Shown piece after piece: positions 13,788-21,427 of a stretch of 37,292 nucleotides of DNA; positions within the stretch are counted from its first letter, which is position 1, and each line of letters starts with the position of its first letter. The translations under genes and the position numbers were made by a program. The notes under the pieces were generated by a model, which was not told the DNA's origin, ran no database searches, and saw only the letters and a program-made list of their open reading frames with translations. Source of the stretch: a virus; the IMG/VR virus record IMGVR_UViG_3300010391_000096, positions 1 to 37,292 of that record; one strand, 5' to 3'.

Positions 13788-16018
13788 AGATCAAGATCCA
13801 CATCGAGAGGCTAAACCCCGCGGTGCGGGCGATGGCGATTGACGCCCGCCCCACGCTCGTGGTGGCCGCGGCCCCACTGCCCAGCGTGCGGGAGGGGCTG
13901 TTGGGCTGGTGGCTGAGTCGCGCACTGGGTACGTCCATTCCTCACCAGAACTTCATCTGGGTCGGCCCCCGCTGCGAGGCCATGCGAACCGCTGTGGAAG
14001 TCTGGCTCGCGGGAAGTCCGGTGGAGCTCATGCTCGGCACGAAGGCGGAACACCCGCACTCCCTGCGACACAACGATGCCCGCCTGTGGTTCCTGCGGCC
14101 CGAGCGGGCCTTTCAGCTGGAACCGGCGGGCGGGGTGGCCGATGCTGTGCTGGAGGACTGTGAGGCCACAGCGGACCCAAGCACATGGCTCGCCATGAAC
14201 GCTAAGGGCAACGTCCGCATGGTGGGGTCACAGCCATTGGATTCCAGGCATTGGTTTGCACAGGCCATCAACGCAGCACGTCAACTTTCTCCAGAAGACC
14301 CCAAGACCGGTTTCCACTTCATTGCCATCACCGACGATGTTCGTCATGGGCGGTTGACCCCGGAGCAAGCTGCGGCCCTCAAGGCCGGCGACCCAGACAG
14401 CTTCGGGCGGGTCTACCTCCTCCAGCAAACCGCGGCCCCGGTTGGTCCTGTGGACTCCGCCAGCCGTGGGCCGTCGGTTTTGACTTCCTTCAGCCGGTTT
14501 GCAAGGGAGCGTCTCTGGATTCGTCCGAAGCTCGGTCAACCCATCCAGTTTCGGGTCAACTCCGTTCAGAGGTATTATGAGGGAGCAAGGCGCCTGTCTC
14601 GGCAGCGGGGCCATCCCGCGAAGTACCTACTCCTGAAGTACCGCCGCGGGGGATTCACCACCTGGGAGCAGGGTCGCAACTACCAGACCATCTGCGAGGT
14701 GCCCTATTCTCAGGTGGTCACCCTGGCCCACACCGACGACGCGACGCAGCGAATCTTCCGCATTGCCCAGCTGTTCCATGAGAAGGATCCGCACGCCCCC
14801 GACCTGCGGGGCGTGGGCAACGCCCGTCGATTGGAGTTCATCCAGCAGCACTCCATGTTCTTCATTGGCACCGCGGGCTCGTCCGGCTTCGGCCGAGGCG
14901 ACACGCTTCAGCGGGTGCACGGCAGTGAGGTGGCCTGGTGGTGCCGCGGGCCGCATCAGGCCGATGACGTAGAGCAGTTGGTTGCCGGCTTGACCGAGGC
15001 CAGCAGTCACGGCGAGATCACCCTGGAGACGACGCCCAATGGGCTCGACTGGTTTGCCTCCATCTACAAGGAGGCGAAGGAGGGGCTGAACGACTGGACG
15101 CCGATCTTCCTCCCTTGGTTCTTTGATGAGACCAACACCCTGGCCCCGACGGAGTTCAATGCGGAGGAAGTTCTCGCAACACTGGCCGAGGACGAAAAGG
15201 CCCTGATTGAGCAGTACAACTTGACCACCGGTCAGGTCGCCTGGCGTCGGATGAAGCGCCGGGCGCTCAAGGGGCTGTTCAAACAAGAGTATCCTGAGGA
15301 CGACATCAGCTGCTTCCTGGCAACTGGCCATTGCTACTTCGACATCCAGATCATCTCCGCCCTGGTGGATGCATTGCAGTTGCGACCGGCCCCATTGGTC
15401 AGCCGACGGGACATCAAGAAGTCCGACTCGGGCCGGGCGGTGGAGCTCATGTGGGAACGCCCCGTCCCCGGCGAGCGGTACTGCCTGGGTGCCGACACCA
15501 GCGAGGGCAAGCCCGGTTGCGACCCGAACGGGCTGGTCGTTCTGAAGCGGAGCTCCGGAGTTCCGGTGTGCGACATCCACGGACTGATGGATCCGGCAAT
15601 GCTGGCGGACGAGTGCGTCCGGGTGCACCGACTGTACAACAACGCAATCATGGGCATCGAGGAGAACAACCACGGCCACGCTGTCCTCCAGCGGGTGCGG
15701 ACGGTGCATAACGTTCGTGAGTCTCGGTTCCTCTACCACCACGGCATTGGTAAGGCCCGCAAGCCGGGCTGGTCCACGGACGCGATCAGCCGTCCGATCA
15801 TGCTGGACGAGCTTTGCGAAGCAGTGGAAAGCGGAGCGGTGGAGGAACGTGACGTCGAGTTCCTTTCCGAGTGCTTGACGTTTCGAATGCAACGGAACGC
15901 GAAGTTTGGGGCTGACTCCGGGGCCCATGACGACCGAGTGATCAAGCGTGCGATCGCCTGGCAGATGCGGAAGGCCCGGGTGTCCGTGCCCGCCATGGGT
16001 GTTGCGGAGATGCTGTGA
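13784..16018 (+). CDS. terL: Terminase large subunit with extra N-terminal ATPase-like region
   Basis: This is the motor that pumps DNA into the prohead and cuts it. Of 744 residues, the standard terminase begins near residue 255 (IQFRVNSVQRYY). Its P-loop region LLLKYRRGGFTTW (282-294) is an unusual Walker A, and VHGSEVAWW (from 378, E382) is the Walker B. The nuclease domain shows D571 (GADTSEG), E626 (GIEENN) and D716-D717 (AHDDRV), the RNase H-like acidic set. Residues 1-250 are extra. NFIWVGPRCEAMRTAVEVWL, then KGNVRMVGSQPLDSRHWFAQ and SFGRVYLLQQ follow the order of a terminase ATPase without a P-loop, as if a decayed second copy were fused on. The start at 13784 overlaps the preceding stop. 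Confidence 0.9.
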   Translation: MKIKIHIERLNPAVRAMAIDARPTLVVAAAPLPSVREGLLGWWLSRALGTSIPHQNFIWVGPRCEAMRTAVEVWLAGSPVELMLGTKAEHPHSLRHNDARLWFLRPERAFQLEPAGGVADAVLEDCEATADPSTWLAMNAKGNVRMVGSQPLDSRHWFAQAINAARQLSPEDPKTGFHFIAITDDVRHGRLTPEQAAALKAGDPDSFGRVYLLQQTAAPVGPVDSASRGPSVLTSFSRFARERLWIRPKLGQPIQFRVNSVQRYYEGARRLSRQRGHPAKYLLLKYRRGGFTTWEQGRNYQTICEVPYSQVVTLAHTDDATQRIFRIAQLFHEKDPHAPDLRGVGNARRLEFIQQHSMFFIGTAGSSGFGRGDTLQRVHGSEVAWWCRGPHQADDVEQLVAGLTEASSHGEITLETTPNGLDWFASIYKEAKEGLNDWTPIFLPWFFDETNTLAPTEFNAEEVLATLAEDEKALIEQYNLTTGQVAWRRMKRRALKGLFKQEYPEDDISCFLATGHCYFDIQIISALVDALQLRPAPLVSRRDIKKSDSGRAVELMWERPVPGERYCLGADTSEGKPGCDPNGLVVLKRSSGVPVCDIHGLMDPAMLADECVRVHRLYNNAIMGIEENNHGHAVLQRVRTVHNVRESRFLYHHGIGKARKPGWSTDAISRPIMLDELCEAVESGAVEERDVEFLSECLTFRMQRNAKFGADSGAHDDRVIKRAIAWQMRKARVSVPAMGVAEML

Positions 16019-16052
16019 TGTTCTGTTTTCCTGAACCGAAAGGAGATCAATC

Positions 16053-16538
16053 GTGAGTGAGAAGAAGAGCCCTCTGTCGAGTGTCACCGTCTGGGCGGGA
16101 CTGCTGGTCCTGCTCTGGGGGGTGTTGGCTGCCTGCGGGGTCCAGGTCAGCGATGAGATCAAGGACGTCACCGGCCAGCAGGTGGTCCCCGGTCTGCTGA
16201 CCGCGGCCCTCGGACTGCTGACGATCTGGGGCCGGGTGCGGGCGACCAAGGTCCTGAACACGCCCTCTCCGGAGGACAAGACCCCGAAGCTGCTGTTCCT
16301 GCTGCTGCTACTGCCGGTCATGTGGGGCTGTACCATCGTAACTGCCCGCGACCGGACCTACTTTGACCAGTCGGCCGCGAACGCCGCTGCCTTCAATGCC
16401 CGCATACAACCCATGCTAGCCCCCGCCCCGAACGACTGGAGTGCGGTGAAACTCTGGATCCAGTCCCAGGCGGACAAGACGAAGTATGAATCGGACTGGG
16501 CGCACGGCCGACGTCCGGCTGTTCCACCCGGTCCATAA
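16053..16538 (+). CDS. Holin-like membrane protein fused to a lipoprotein-like segment
   Basis: The 161-residue protein has a GTG start seven bases after AAAGGAG. Hydrophobic segments are at about 11-30 (VTVWAGLLVLLWGVLAACGV), 45-60 (VPGLLTAALGLLTIWGRV) and 79-93. The first two with the 'GRVRATKVL' end resemble small phage membrane proteins often annotated as holins. The third, LLFLLLLLPVMWGC, looks like a lipoprotein signal with a cysteine after Gly, as in outer-membrane spanins, followed by a short soluble tail (RDRTYFDQSAANAAAF). No start codon with a ribosome site separates the two halves, so they are one chain here. A lysis role is inferred. Confidence 0.6.
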   Translation: MSEKKSPLSSVTVWAGLLVLLWGVLAACGVQVSDEIKDVTGQQVVPGLLTAALGLLTIWGRVRATKVLNTPSPEDKTPKLLFLLLLLPVMWGCTIVTARDRTYFDQSAANAAAFNARIQPMLAPAPNDWSAVKLWIQSQADKTKYESDWAHGRRPAVPPGP

Positions 16539-16584
16539 CATGGGGCTGGCTTCCCGCCCGCCCCGTTTCGGAAAGGAGTCTGTG

Positions 16585-16716
16585 ATGACTGACAAGCGGT
16601 ACCGCGTTGAAATCGGATCGCTTCGGATTTCGGACACGACCAGCGGCAAGAACCAGTTGATCTTCGACTCTGGTACGATCTGCTACCAGGAAATGCCTGA
16701 GGTCGGCGTCCTCTAA
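16585..16716 (+). CDS. Short protein, N-terminal part of a gene split by an in-frame TAA
   Basis: The 43-residue protein starts at ATG 16585 after GAAAGGAG: MTDKRYRVEIGSLRISDTTS..., ending EMPEVGVL. The TAA at 16714-16716 is followed in the same frame by IEALMLGMLQRLNDIGIERL, which reads as a natural continuation. The two parts together would make a protein of about 95 residues. Function unknown. The ribosome leader AAAGGAGTCTG is identical to that of the 17319 gene. Confidence 0.6.
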   Translation: MTDKRYRVEIGSLRISDTTSGKNQLIFDSGTICYQEMPEVGVL

Positions 16717-16728
16717 ATCGAGGCCCTC

Positions 16729-16869
16729 ATGCTCGGCATGCTCCAGCGACTCAACGACATCGGCATCGAGCGTCTCAAGCTCACCACCGGGATCGACGCG
16801 AAGGCCGATCTGGCGACCGTGCTCAAGCAGATCGAGACCCACAAGAAGGAGTTGGCGTCCAGGATCTGA
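16729..16869 (+). CDS. Short protein, C-terminal part of the same split gene
   Basis: The 46-residue protein starts at ATG 16729, in the same frame as the preceding gene: MLGMLQRLNDIGIERLKLTT, ending ETHKKELASRI. GAGG (16720-16723) five bases upstream could allow separate or re-initiated translation. It is an amphipathic helical protein. It may be a separate small protein, the product of stop-codon readthrough, or the remains of a gene broken by a nonsense mutation. Confidence 0.5.
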   Translation: MLGMLQRLNDIGIERLKLTTGIDAKADLATVLKQIETHKKELASRI

Positions 16870-16898
16870 ATTGGTCCTGCACCTCAGGAAATTCTGTG

Positions 16899-17246
16899 AT
16901 GGAAATGAACCAGACGGAAGCCCTACTGAAGATCATCGTCGGACAACTGCTCCGGCAGTTGCCGAAAGAAGCCCAGCCGCTCGTGAGCATTTATCAGGGC
17001 GTGCTCACCCGGCTGGCCGCGAGTGAGATCGATGCCCTGCTCACGACCCTGGCAGGCACCGGGGGTGACCCGAACGCTGCGATCCGTGGACAGATGACAC
17101 TCACTGAGCTCGCACAGGAGAACGCTACCCTGGCGGAAGTGGCGAAAGCACTGGCCACTGCGAATGCAGAGGCCCGCGAGCTTCACCTGACCGCGATGCG
17201 TGCGGTTCTTACGGCCTTGGTCTCTCTCGCGATCGTTGCCCTGTGA
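16899..17246 (+). CDS. Hypothetical protein with C-terminal membrane segment
   Basis: The 115-residue protein starts at ATG 16899 (GTG 16896 is also in frame), with AGGAA eight bases upstream. The body is helical (LLKIIVGQLLRQLPKEAQPL, then ELAQENATLAEVAKALATAN) and ends in a hydrophobic stretch, VLTALVSLAIVAL, that could be a tail anchor. It lies among membrane-type small genes between the terminase and portal, so a lysis or membrane role is possible. No family is recognised. Confidence 0.65.
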   Translation: MEMNQTEALLKIIVGQLLRQLPKEAQPLVSIYQGVLTRLAASEIDALLTTLAGTGGDPNAAIRGQMTLTELAQENATLAEVAKALATANAEARELHLTAMRAVLTALVSLAIVAL

Positions 17247-17318
17247 CCTTCCCTGCTCGTTCCGCCCTGGCCCACGTTGGATCGGGACGGGCCGAGCGAT
17301 GCTTCAAAGGAGTCTGCA

Positions 17319-17879
17319 ATGGCTGAGCCTGTGCAAGCCCTCAAGATCAACAACCACGACGTCGTCATCCTGGCCGACCAGCTGGCTCGTTTCATCGAGG
17401 AGCTCTACAAGAGCGTGTCCTCGGGCCTCAGCTTGGTCAACACGTTCGATCAGGCCCGCTGGCAACAGTACATCACCAACATCCGGGCCCTCCACACCCA
17501 CATCATCTCCCAGCCCCAGCTGGACCTGCCCGAGACGCACCCGTGGCAGTGGGCGGTGGAGCCCCTGGTCAACCTCGGTTTCGAGGACACCGAGAACGAC
17601 TCGATCAACCAGGCGGTGCGGCTCTTCCTCCTGGCCCGCGAGGAGCTCCTCAACTCCCAGTTGGCCCGCATGCCGGCGGGGCTGATCATCTACGACCCGT
17701 CCCGCTTCGTGTCGATCATCAGCAAGGCCGAGTCGTTCCTCATCAACTACGTCGCGACGGCCACCCCGCTGGACTTCCCCGAGTCCAGCCCGCAAGAGCC
17801 CGAGACCGGCCCCGGCCGGACGGGCAGCATGAGCGGGGGCGTGGCCCCGTTCAACCCGATCGCTGTGACGCGAGGCTGA
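17319..17879 (+). CDS. Hypothetical protein, 186 residues
   Basis: ATG 17319 follows CAAAGGAGTCTG at the standard distance; the frame is open further back but without a ribosome site. The protein is mostly helical (ILADQLARFIEELYKSVSSG, then QAVRLFLLAREELLNSQLAR) with a Pro/Gly-rich tail from residue 155. No motif identifies it. A hairpin with a short T-run follows its stop. Confidence 0.72.
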   Translation: MAEPVQALKINNHDVVILADQLARFIEELYKSVSSGLSLVNTFDQARWQQYITNIRALHTHIISQPQLDLPETHPWQWAVEPLVNLGFEDTENDSINQAVRLFLLAREELLNSQLARMPAGLIIYDPSRFVSIISKAESFLINYVATATPLDFPESSPQEPETGPGRTGSMSGGVAPFNPIAVTRG

Positions 17880-17907
17880 ACCCCAGTCCCGCTTGCCGAA
17901 AGGCGGG

Positions 17908-17948
17908 CGGGCCTCTTGTAGAAGTGAACGAGACCGGAGGCCCGTTTT
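17908..17948 (+). terminator. Weak terminator or attenuator hairpin
   Basis: CGGGCCTC (17908-17915) pairs perfectly with GAGGCCCG (17937-17944) across a 21-base loop and is followed by TTTT. The T-run is short and the loop long, so at most partial termination is expected. It overlaps the ribosome-site area of the next gene (GGAG 17949-17952). Confidence 0.4.
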
Positions 17949-17958
17949 GGAGTGACGC

Positions 17959-18297
17959 ATGACCCTTGACACTGGAGTTTGGATCGCGATCATCGGCGGT
18001 GCTTGGACGCTGATCCAGATCGGCGACCGACTTTGGGGCTGGAAACGTGGGAGTCAGCTGCGAGAGGAGAATCGCTCCGACCGCTCAATCCCTGCCTGTG
18101 CTCGGGAGATTGAGCGACTGCTTGTGGATTCCCAGGCCACCCATGCCAACCACTTCGAGGCCCAGAAGGAACTCGCGAACTCGATTGCCGAGCTCAACCG
18201 CAACGTCAGCCAACTGGTTCAGGCGCAGCGCACCGAGTACGAGACCGTCCGGTTGCGTTTCGAGATGCTCCAACGAACACTCGAAAAGAAGGAGTGA
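17959..18297 (+). CDS. Membrane protein with coiled coil (XhlA/holin-like)
   Basis: The 112-residue protein has GGAG six bases before the ATG. It has one N-terminal hydrophobic segment (GVWIAIIGGAWTLIQIGDRL) followed by a long charged helix (QKELANSIAELNRNVSQLVQ, then YETVRLRFEMLQRTLEKKE). A membrane anchor plus coiled coil is the layout of haemolysin XhlA-like phage proteins and some spanins. In XhlA the membrane segment is usually C-terminal, so this is only a resemblance. Its context of small membrane genes suggests lysis or membrane contact. Confidence 0.6.
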   Translation: MTLDTGVWIAIIGGAWTLIQIGDRLWGWKRGSQLREENRSDRSIPACAREIERLLVDSQATHANHFEAQKELANSIAELNRNVSQLVQAQRTEYETVRLRFEMLQRTLEKKE

Positions 18298-18299
18298 GC

Positions 18300-18530
18300 A
18301 TGAAGTCCCATTCCCAAGTCGAAGGCCCCTCCGGCACCGCTCCCCGCCCGCGGCGACACCGGCCCCCGTCGGTGGTTCCAATGGCCCCGGCGAGTGCGAC
18401 CGCGACCGCGGCAGCGGCGGTGCAGACCAACCCCACACAGACCATCCAACCCCAGAAACGCTCGCTCTTCCAGACGTTGCTCGGTGAGATGATCGCGGAC
18501 GGTGAGATCACCTTCGTGGATCCCAGATAA
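18300..18530 (+). CDS. Small hypothetical protein
   Basis: The 76-residue protein starts at ATG 18300, five bases after AAGGAG. The first 55 residues are disordered-looking Pro/Ala/Thr (PSGTAPRPRRHRPPSVVPMA). The end (RSLFQTLLGEMIADGEITFV) looks like a short helix that could be a peptide ligand. Its stop overlaps the portal start by one base (TAATG), so it is coupled to portal translation; a scaffold- or portal-associated role is a guess. Confidence 0.6.
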   Translation: MKSHSQVEGPSGTAPRPRRHRPPSVVPMAPASATATAAAAVQTNPTQTIQPQKRSLFQTLLGEMIADGEITFVDPR

Positions 18531-20920
18531 TGGTGACTCAAAACGACATCCTGGACGCTTACGGCCGGCCGGCCCGCTTGGGACTGCCGTCCCGCGGGAC
18601 CAGCGACAACGGAAACGGCAAGGTCATTAGCAAGGCCTACGCCAATTTCGTGAGCGCGGTCTTCGGGGTGTCGGCGGACCCGGTGTTCCGGGCGACCGAG
18701 CCGTTTGAGAATCATGCCTGGGTTTATGCCTGTGCCATGGCGATCGCGACGAACCTGGCCCAAGCCCCGTTCCAGATCATGCGGGAGACGGAGAAGGCCT
18801 CACAAGTCCGCGTGACACGCATGAAGGCCCTGGGTCGTCCCTGGGTTGGACCCCCGGCCGGTCGCGGCCGGCGGGCGGTGGAGCGCCACATGACCCGTGC
18901 GGCCAACCCCATGCGATTCCGTGGACTCCGATCGAAGGCACTTGAGCTCGACGAGACGCACCCTCTGATGAACGTCTTCAAACGACCCAACCCCCTGATG
19001 TCGCAGGGTCAGCTGTGGCAGGGAACCTCCCTCTGGCAGACGATGCGGGGTCAGTGCTTCTGGATCCTGCTCTCGGAGGAGGGGAAGCGGATCGCCCCCG
19101 GTGACATTCCCGGCCAGATCTGGCTGGGCAACCCGGACCTCATCGAACCACTGTACAAGGAGAACCGGCTCGTGGCCTGGGACTACAGGGTGCCCCGCGG
19201 GGCCGGTTACTTCCGGGAAGGGGAACGGGTCTCCCTGCTGCCCCATGAGGTGATCCGGTTCTACCTGCTCCATCCGAGCGACCCGGCCCGTGCGATCAGC
19301 CCCCTGACCGCCGCAGCCATGGGCATTACCATGGACATGTTGGCGGGGGCACACAACAAAGCGGTGCTGGAGAACGGGGCCGACCCCGGCGGGATCCTGA
19401 TGCACAAGGAGGGCTATGACGAGGAGGAGGTTCAGAAGCAGGTTAAGCAGTTTGAGCAGCGGCACAAGGGGACTCAGAACCGCCGCAAGATCGGCTGGCT
19501 GACGGGCGGGTGGGAGTACGTGCCGACCGGCATGACGCCCGAGGACATGGAATGGTTCGAACAACGCCAGTGGGACCGGGATGAAGTGTTGGCGGTGACC
19601 CGCACCCCGAAGTCGATTCTCTCCATCACGGACGGGCTCAACTACGCAACGCAACTGAGCCAGGACTGGAACTTCTGGGACAAGAACCTCCTGCCCCAAA
19701 TCAGGTACTTCGAGGACGTCCTGGACGGGACGCTCTTTTTCACTGAGACCGACAATGTGATGGGGATGTTCGATCTGTCCGGGGTTGATGCACTGCGACA
19801 GGGCTTGAGCGAGGCCACGACCCTGGCCAAATCCCTGGCCGGCTCGGAACTGCACGTCCCACCGCGACAAGCAATGGAGATGGCGGGGCTGGAGGTCGAG
19901 CCCTACGAGGGCGATGACGTCGTCCTGGTTTCCGCTGGGTTGATGACCCTGGACGCTGTGCTGAATCCGCCGGAACCTGAGCCGCTGCCGCTGCCGCTGC
20001 CGCTGCCTGCGGTGCCCCCGCCCGGCGAGGAAGAGCTCCCGCCCGGCCTTCCGGCCTCGCGCACGCCCGCGGCCGGGAAGCCCACCCCGCCCGAGCCGTT
20101 GCCTCCGCCCGCGATGAAGGCCGCACGTGCGGCGAGTGCGAAGCGCCGCTGGAACGCCATCATCGCGAAGGTGCAGCTGCCGGCGGAACAGGCCTTCATG
20201 CAGGCCTGGCGGGCTTGGGTTCTGAAGGAGCAGCAGGAGAACCTCCGGCTCTTCGACGCGGTCGTGGCGGAGCAGCACCTGAAGTTCTGGCAACCGCTGA
20301 ACAAGGCCCTCAAGGCGGAGGCCTTCCTCCCCGACTTGGAGGCATACAGGAAGCGACTTCAGCGGCGAGTGAACCCAGTGTACGCTCAGGAGCTCGCGGG
20401 CGTTTACGAGTACACCGTAGCGGAACTCGCTGGCATGGCGGTGTTCGCACTGGACGACCCCATGATCCAGGCCGCGATCACCCGCCGCGAGAAATTCCTG
20501 GTAGGCAAGGCCCCAGCCTCTCTCCAGAAGATGCTCCGCACCTCCTTGAGCAAGGGACTCGATGCCAACGAGTCCATGGCTGAGTTGCGAGCTCGGGTGT
20601 CCCAGGCCTACCAGTACGCCGCGAGTTCCGCGAAGACGCTCCAGGTCGCCCGCACGGAGTCGGCCGGCTTCATGAACGAGGCCCGCGAGGCGATGTTCAC
20701 CGCGCAGGGTTTCGAGCGGGGTGAGTGGCTCTCCGCCGTGGATGAGCACTCCCGCGTGAACCACCTGCTTTACGGTGGGGCCGGGCCGCAAAAGCGAGGG
20801 TTCAACTACCTGACCCTTTCCGGCAACGTGGACGCGGGTGAGCTGAAATATCCGAATGACATGGACTGCACCGACGCGGGTGAGGTTGTAAACTGTCGCT
20901 GCGTCATGATCCCGGTTTAA
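18530..20920 (+). CDS. Portal protein fused to MuF-like head morphogenesis domain
   Basis: This 796-residue fusion begins with an HK97-family portal, the ring through which DNA enters. Signs are HPLMNVFKRPNPLMSQGQLW, the 'G..D.IEPLY' region, LPHEVIRFYLLHPSDPARAI and a C-terminal wing with DEVLAVTRTPKSIL. Residues 480-530 are a Pro-rich linker (PEPEPLPLPLPLPAVPPP) encoded by repeated CCGCTG units. From about 540 comes a MuF-type minor head domain: ARTESAGFMNEAREAMFTAQ, then GEWLSAVDEHSRVNHLL and the closing VNCRCVMIPV. Portal and MuF are more often separate adjacent genes. No clear ribosome site precedes the ATG; it is coupled to the upstream stop. Confidence 0.93.
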   Translation: MVTQNDILDAYGRPARLGLPSRGTSDNGNGKVISKAYANFVSAVFGVSADPVFRATEPFENHAWVYACAMAIATNLAQAPFQIMRETEKASQVRVTRMKALGRPWVGPPAGRGRRAVERHMTRAANPMRFRGLRSKALELDETHPLMNVFKRPNPLMSQGQLWQGTSLWQTMRGQCFWILLSEEGKRIAPGDIPGQIWLGNPDLIEPLYKENRLVAWDYRVPRGAGYFREGERVSLLPHEVIRFYLLHPSDPARAISPLTAAAMGITMDMLAGAHNKAVLENGADPGGILMHKEGYDEEEVQKQVKQFEQRHKGTQNRRKIGWLTGGWEYVPTGMTPEDMEWFEQRQWDRDEVLAVTRTPKSILSITDGLNYATQLSQDWNFWDKNLLPQIRYFEDVLDGTLFFTETDNVMGMFDLSGVDALRQGLSEATTLAKSLAGSELHVPPRQAMEMAGLEVEPYEGDDVVLVSAGLMTLDAVLNPPEPEPLPLPLPLPAVPPPGEEELPPGLPASRTPAAGKPTPPEPLPPPAMKAARAASAKRRWNAIIAKVQLPAEQAFMQAWRAWVLKEQQENLRLFDAVVAEQHLKFWQPLNKALKAEAFLPDLEAYRKRLQRRVNPVYAQELAGVYEYTVAELAGMAVFALDDPMIQAAITRREKFLVGKAPASLQKMLRTSLSKGLDANESMAELRARVSQAYQYAASSAKTLQVARTESAGFMNEAREAMFTAQGFERGEWLSAVDEHSRVNHLLYGGAGPQKRGFNYLTLSGNVDAGELKYPNDMDCTDAGEVVNCRCVMIPV

Positions 20921-20987
20921 CCGGCAAGAAGCGGGTCCGTGTGGGGCCTGGCTCGAACGATTGAAACTTTAGGCAAGGAGTTTCGGA

Positions 20988-21419
20988 ATGTCTGACACAC
21001 TGTCTCTGATCAAGGACACGATGGCGAGCATCCTGACGGCCCTGAGCTCGATCAAGCTCCGGTGGTCCGGCGGATTGCCGTCCGATGCTACGTTCGCTAC
21101 GGAGAAGAACGGCACGCTCATCACCTCCACCGCGAAGCAGGACATCATCACCGCTCCCGCGGCAGGCAAGGCGATCTTCCTGCTCGCGATCGACGTCAGC
21201 AACCCCACCGGGGCGGAGACGCCCATCATCACCATCGAGGATGACGCCGCCACGCCGGTCGTGCAGTGCATCGTGGCCCCCGGTGCGAGCAACGCGAAGC
21301 GGGTGGAGTTCGCTCCGCCGCTGCAGCTGACCACCGCCAAGAAGATGACCGGCAAGGCTGACTCCAGCGTCGGCGACGTGACAGTCGTGGCCCACTACGC
21401 GGTCGGCACCCCGGCCTGA
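20988..21419 (+). CDS. Putative head-associated beta-sandwich protein
   Basis: The 143-residue protein has AAGGAG eight bases before the ATG. After a short helix (LSLIKDTMASILTALSSIKL) it is rich in beta strands (KAIFLLAIDVSNPTGAETP, then VTVVAHYAVGTPA). It lies between the portal fusion and the capsid protease, and strand-rich proteins of this size in head operons are often decoration or cementing proteins. Its leader shares GATTGAAACT-5-CAAGGAG with the gene at 26029. The role is inferred from context. Confidence 0.68.
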   Translation: MSDTLSLIKDTMASILTALSSIKLRWSGGLPSDATFATEKNGTLITSTAKQDIITAPAAGKAIFLLAIDVSNPTGAETPIITIEDDAATPVVQCIVAPGASNAKRVEFAPPLQLTTAKKMTGKADSSVGDVTVVAHYAVGTPA

Positions 21420-21427
21420 GGACTGCC

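Noticed and set aside
14627-16336. Long minus-strand open frame (569 codons) opposite the terminase
   Set aside because: It is the reverse shadow of a clear terminase gene in GC-rich DNA, its protein has no motif, and no ribosome site or neighbouring minus-strand gene supports it.
16714-16716. TAA reassigned to an amino acid across the phage
   Set aside because: Many other genes here end normally at TAA (for example 9924-9926, 12-gene scale usage such as 10683-10685 and 37021-37023), so genome-wide recoding is not supported; only local readthrough is possible.
19976-20010. CCGCTG repeats as a CRISPR or other array
   Set aside because: They are short tandem units in frame, coding the Leu-Pro linker of the portal fusion; there are no spacers.
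18800-20791. Minus-strand frame of 663 codons opposite the portal fusion
   Set aside because: Antisense of a recognised portal-MuF gene; the GC-rich codon bias explains the lack of stops.
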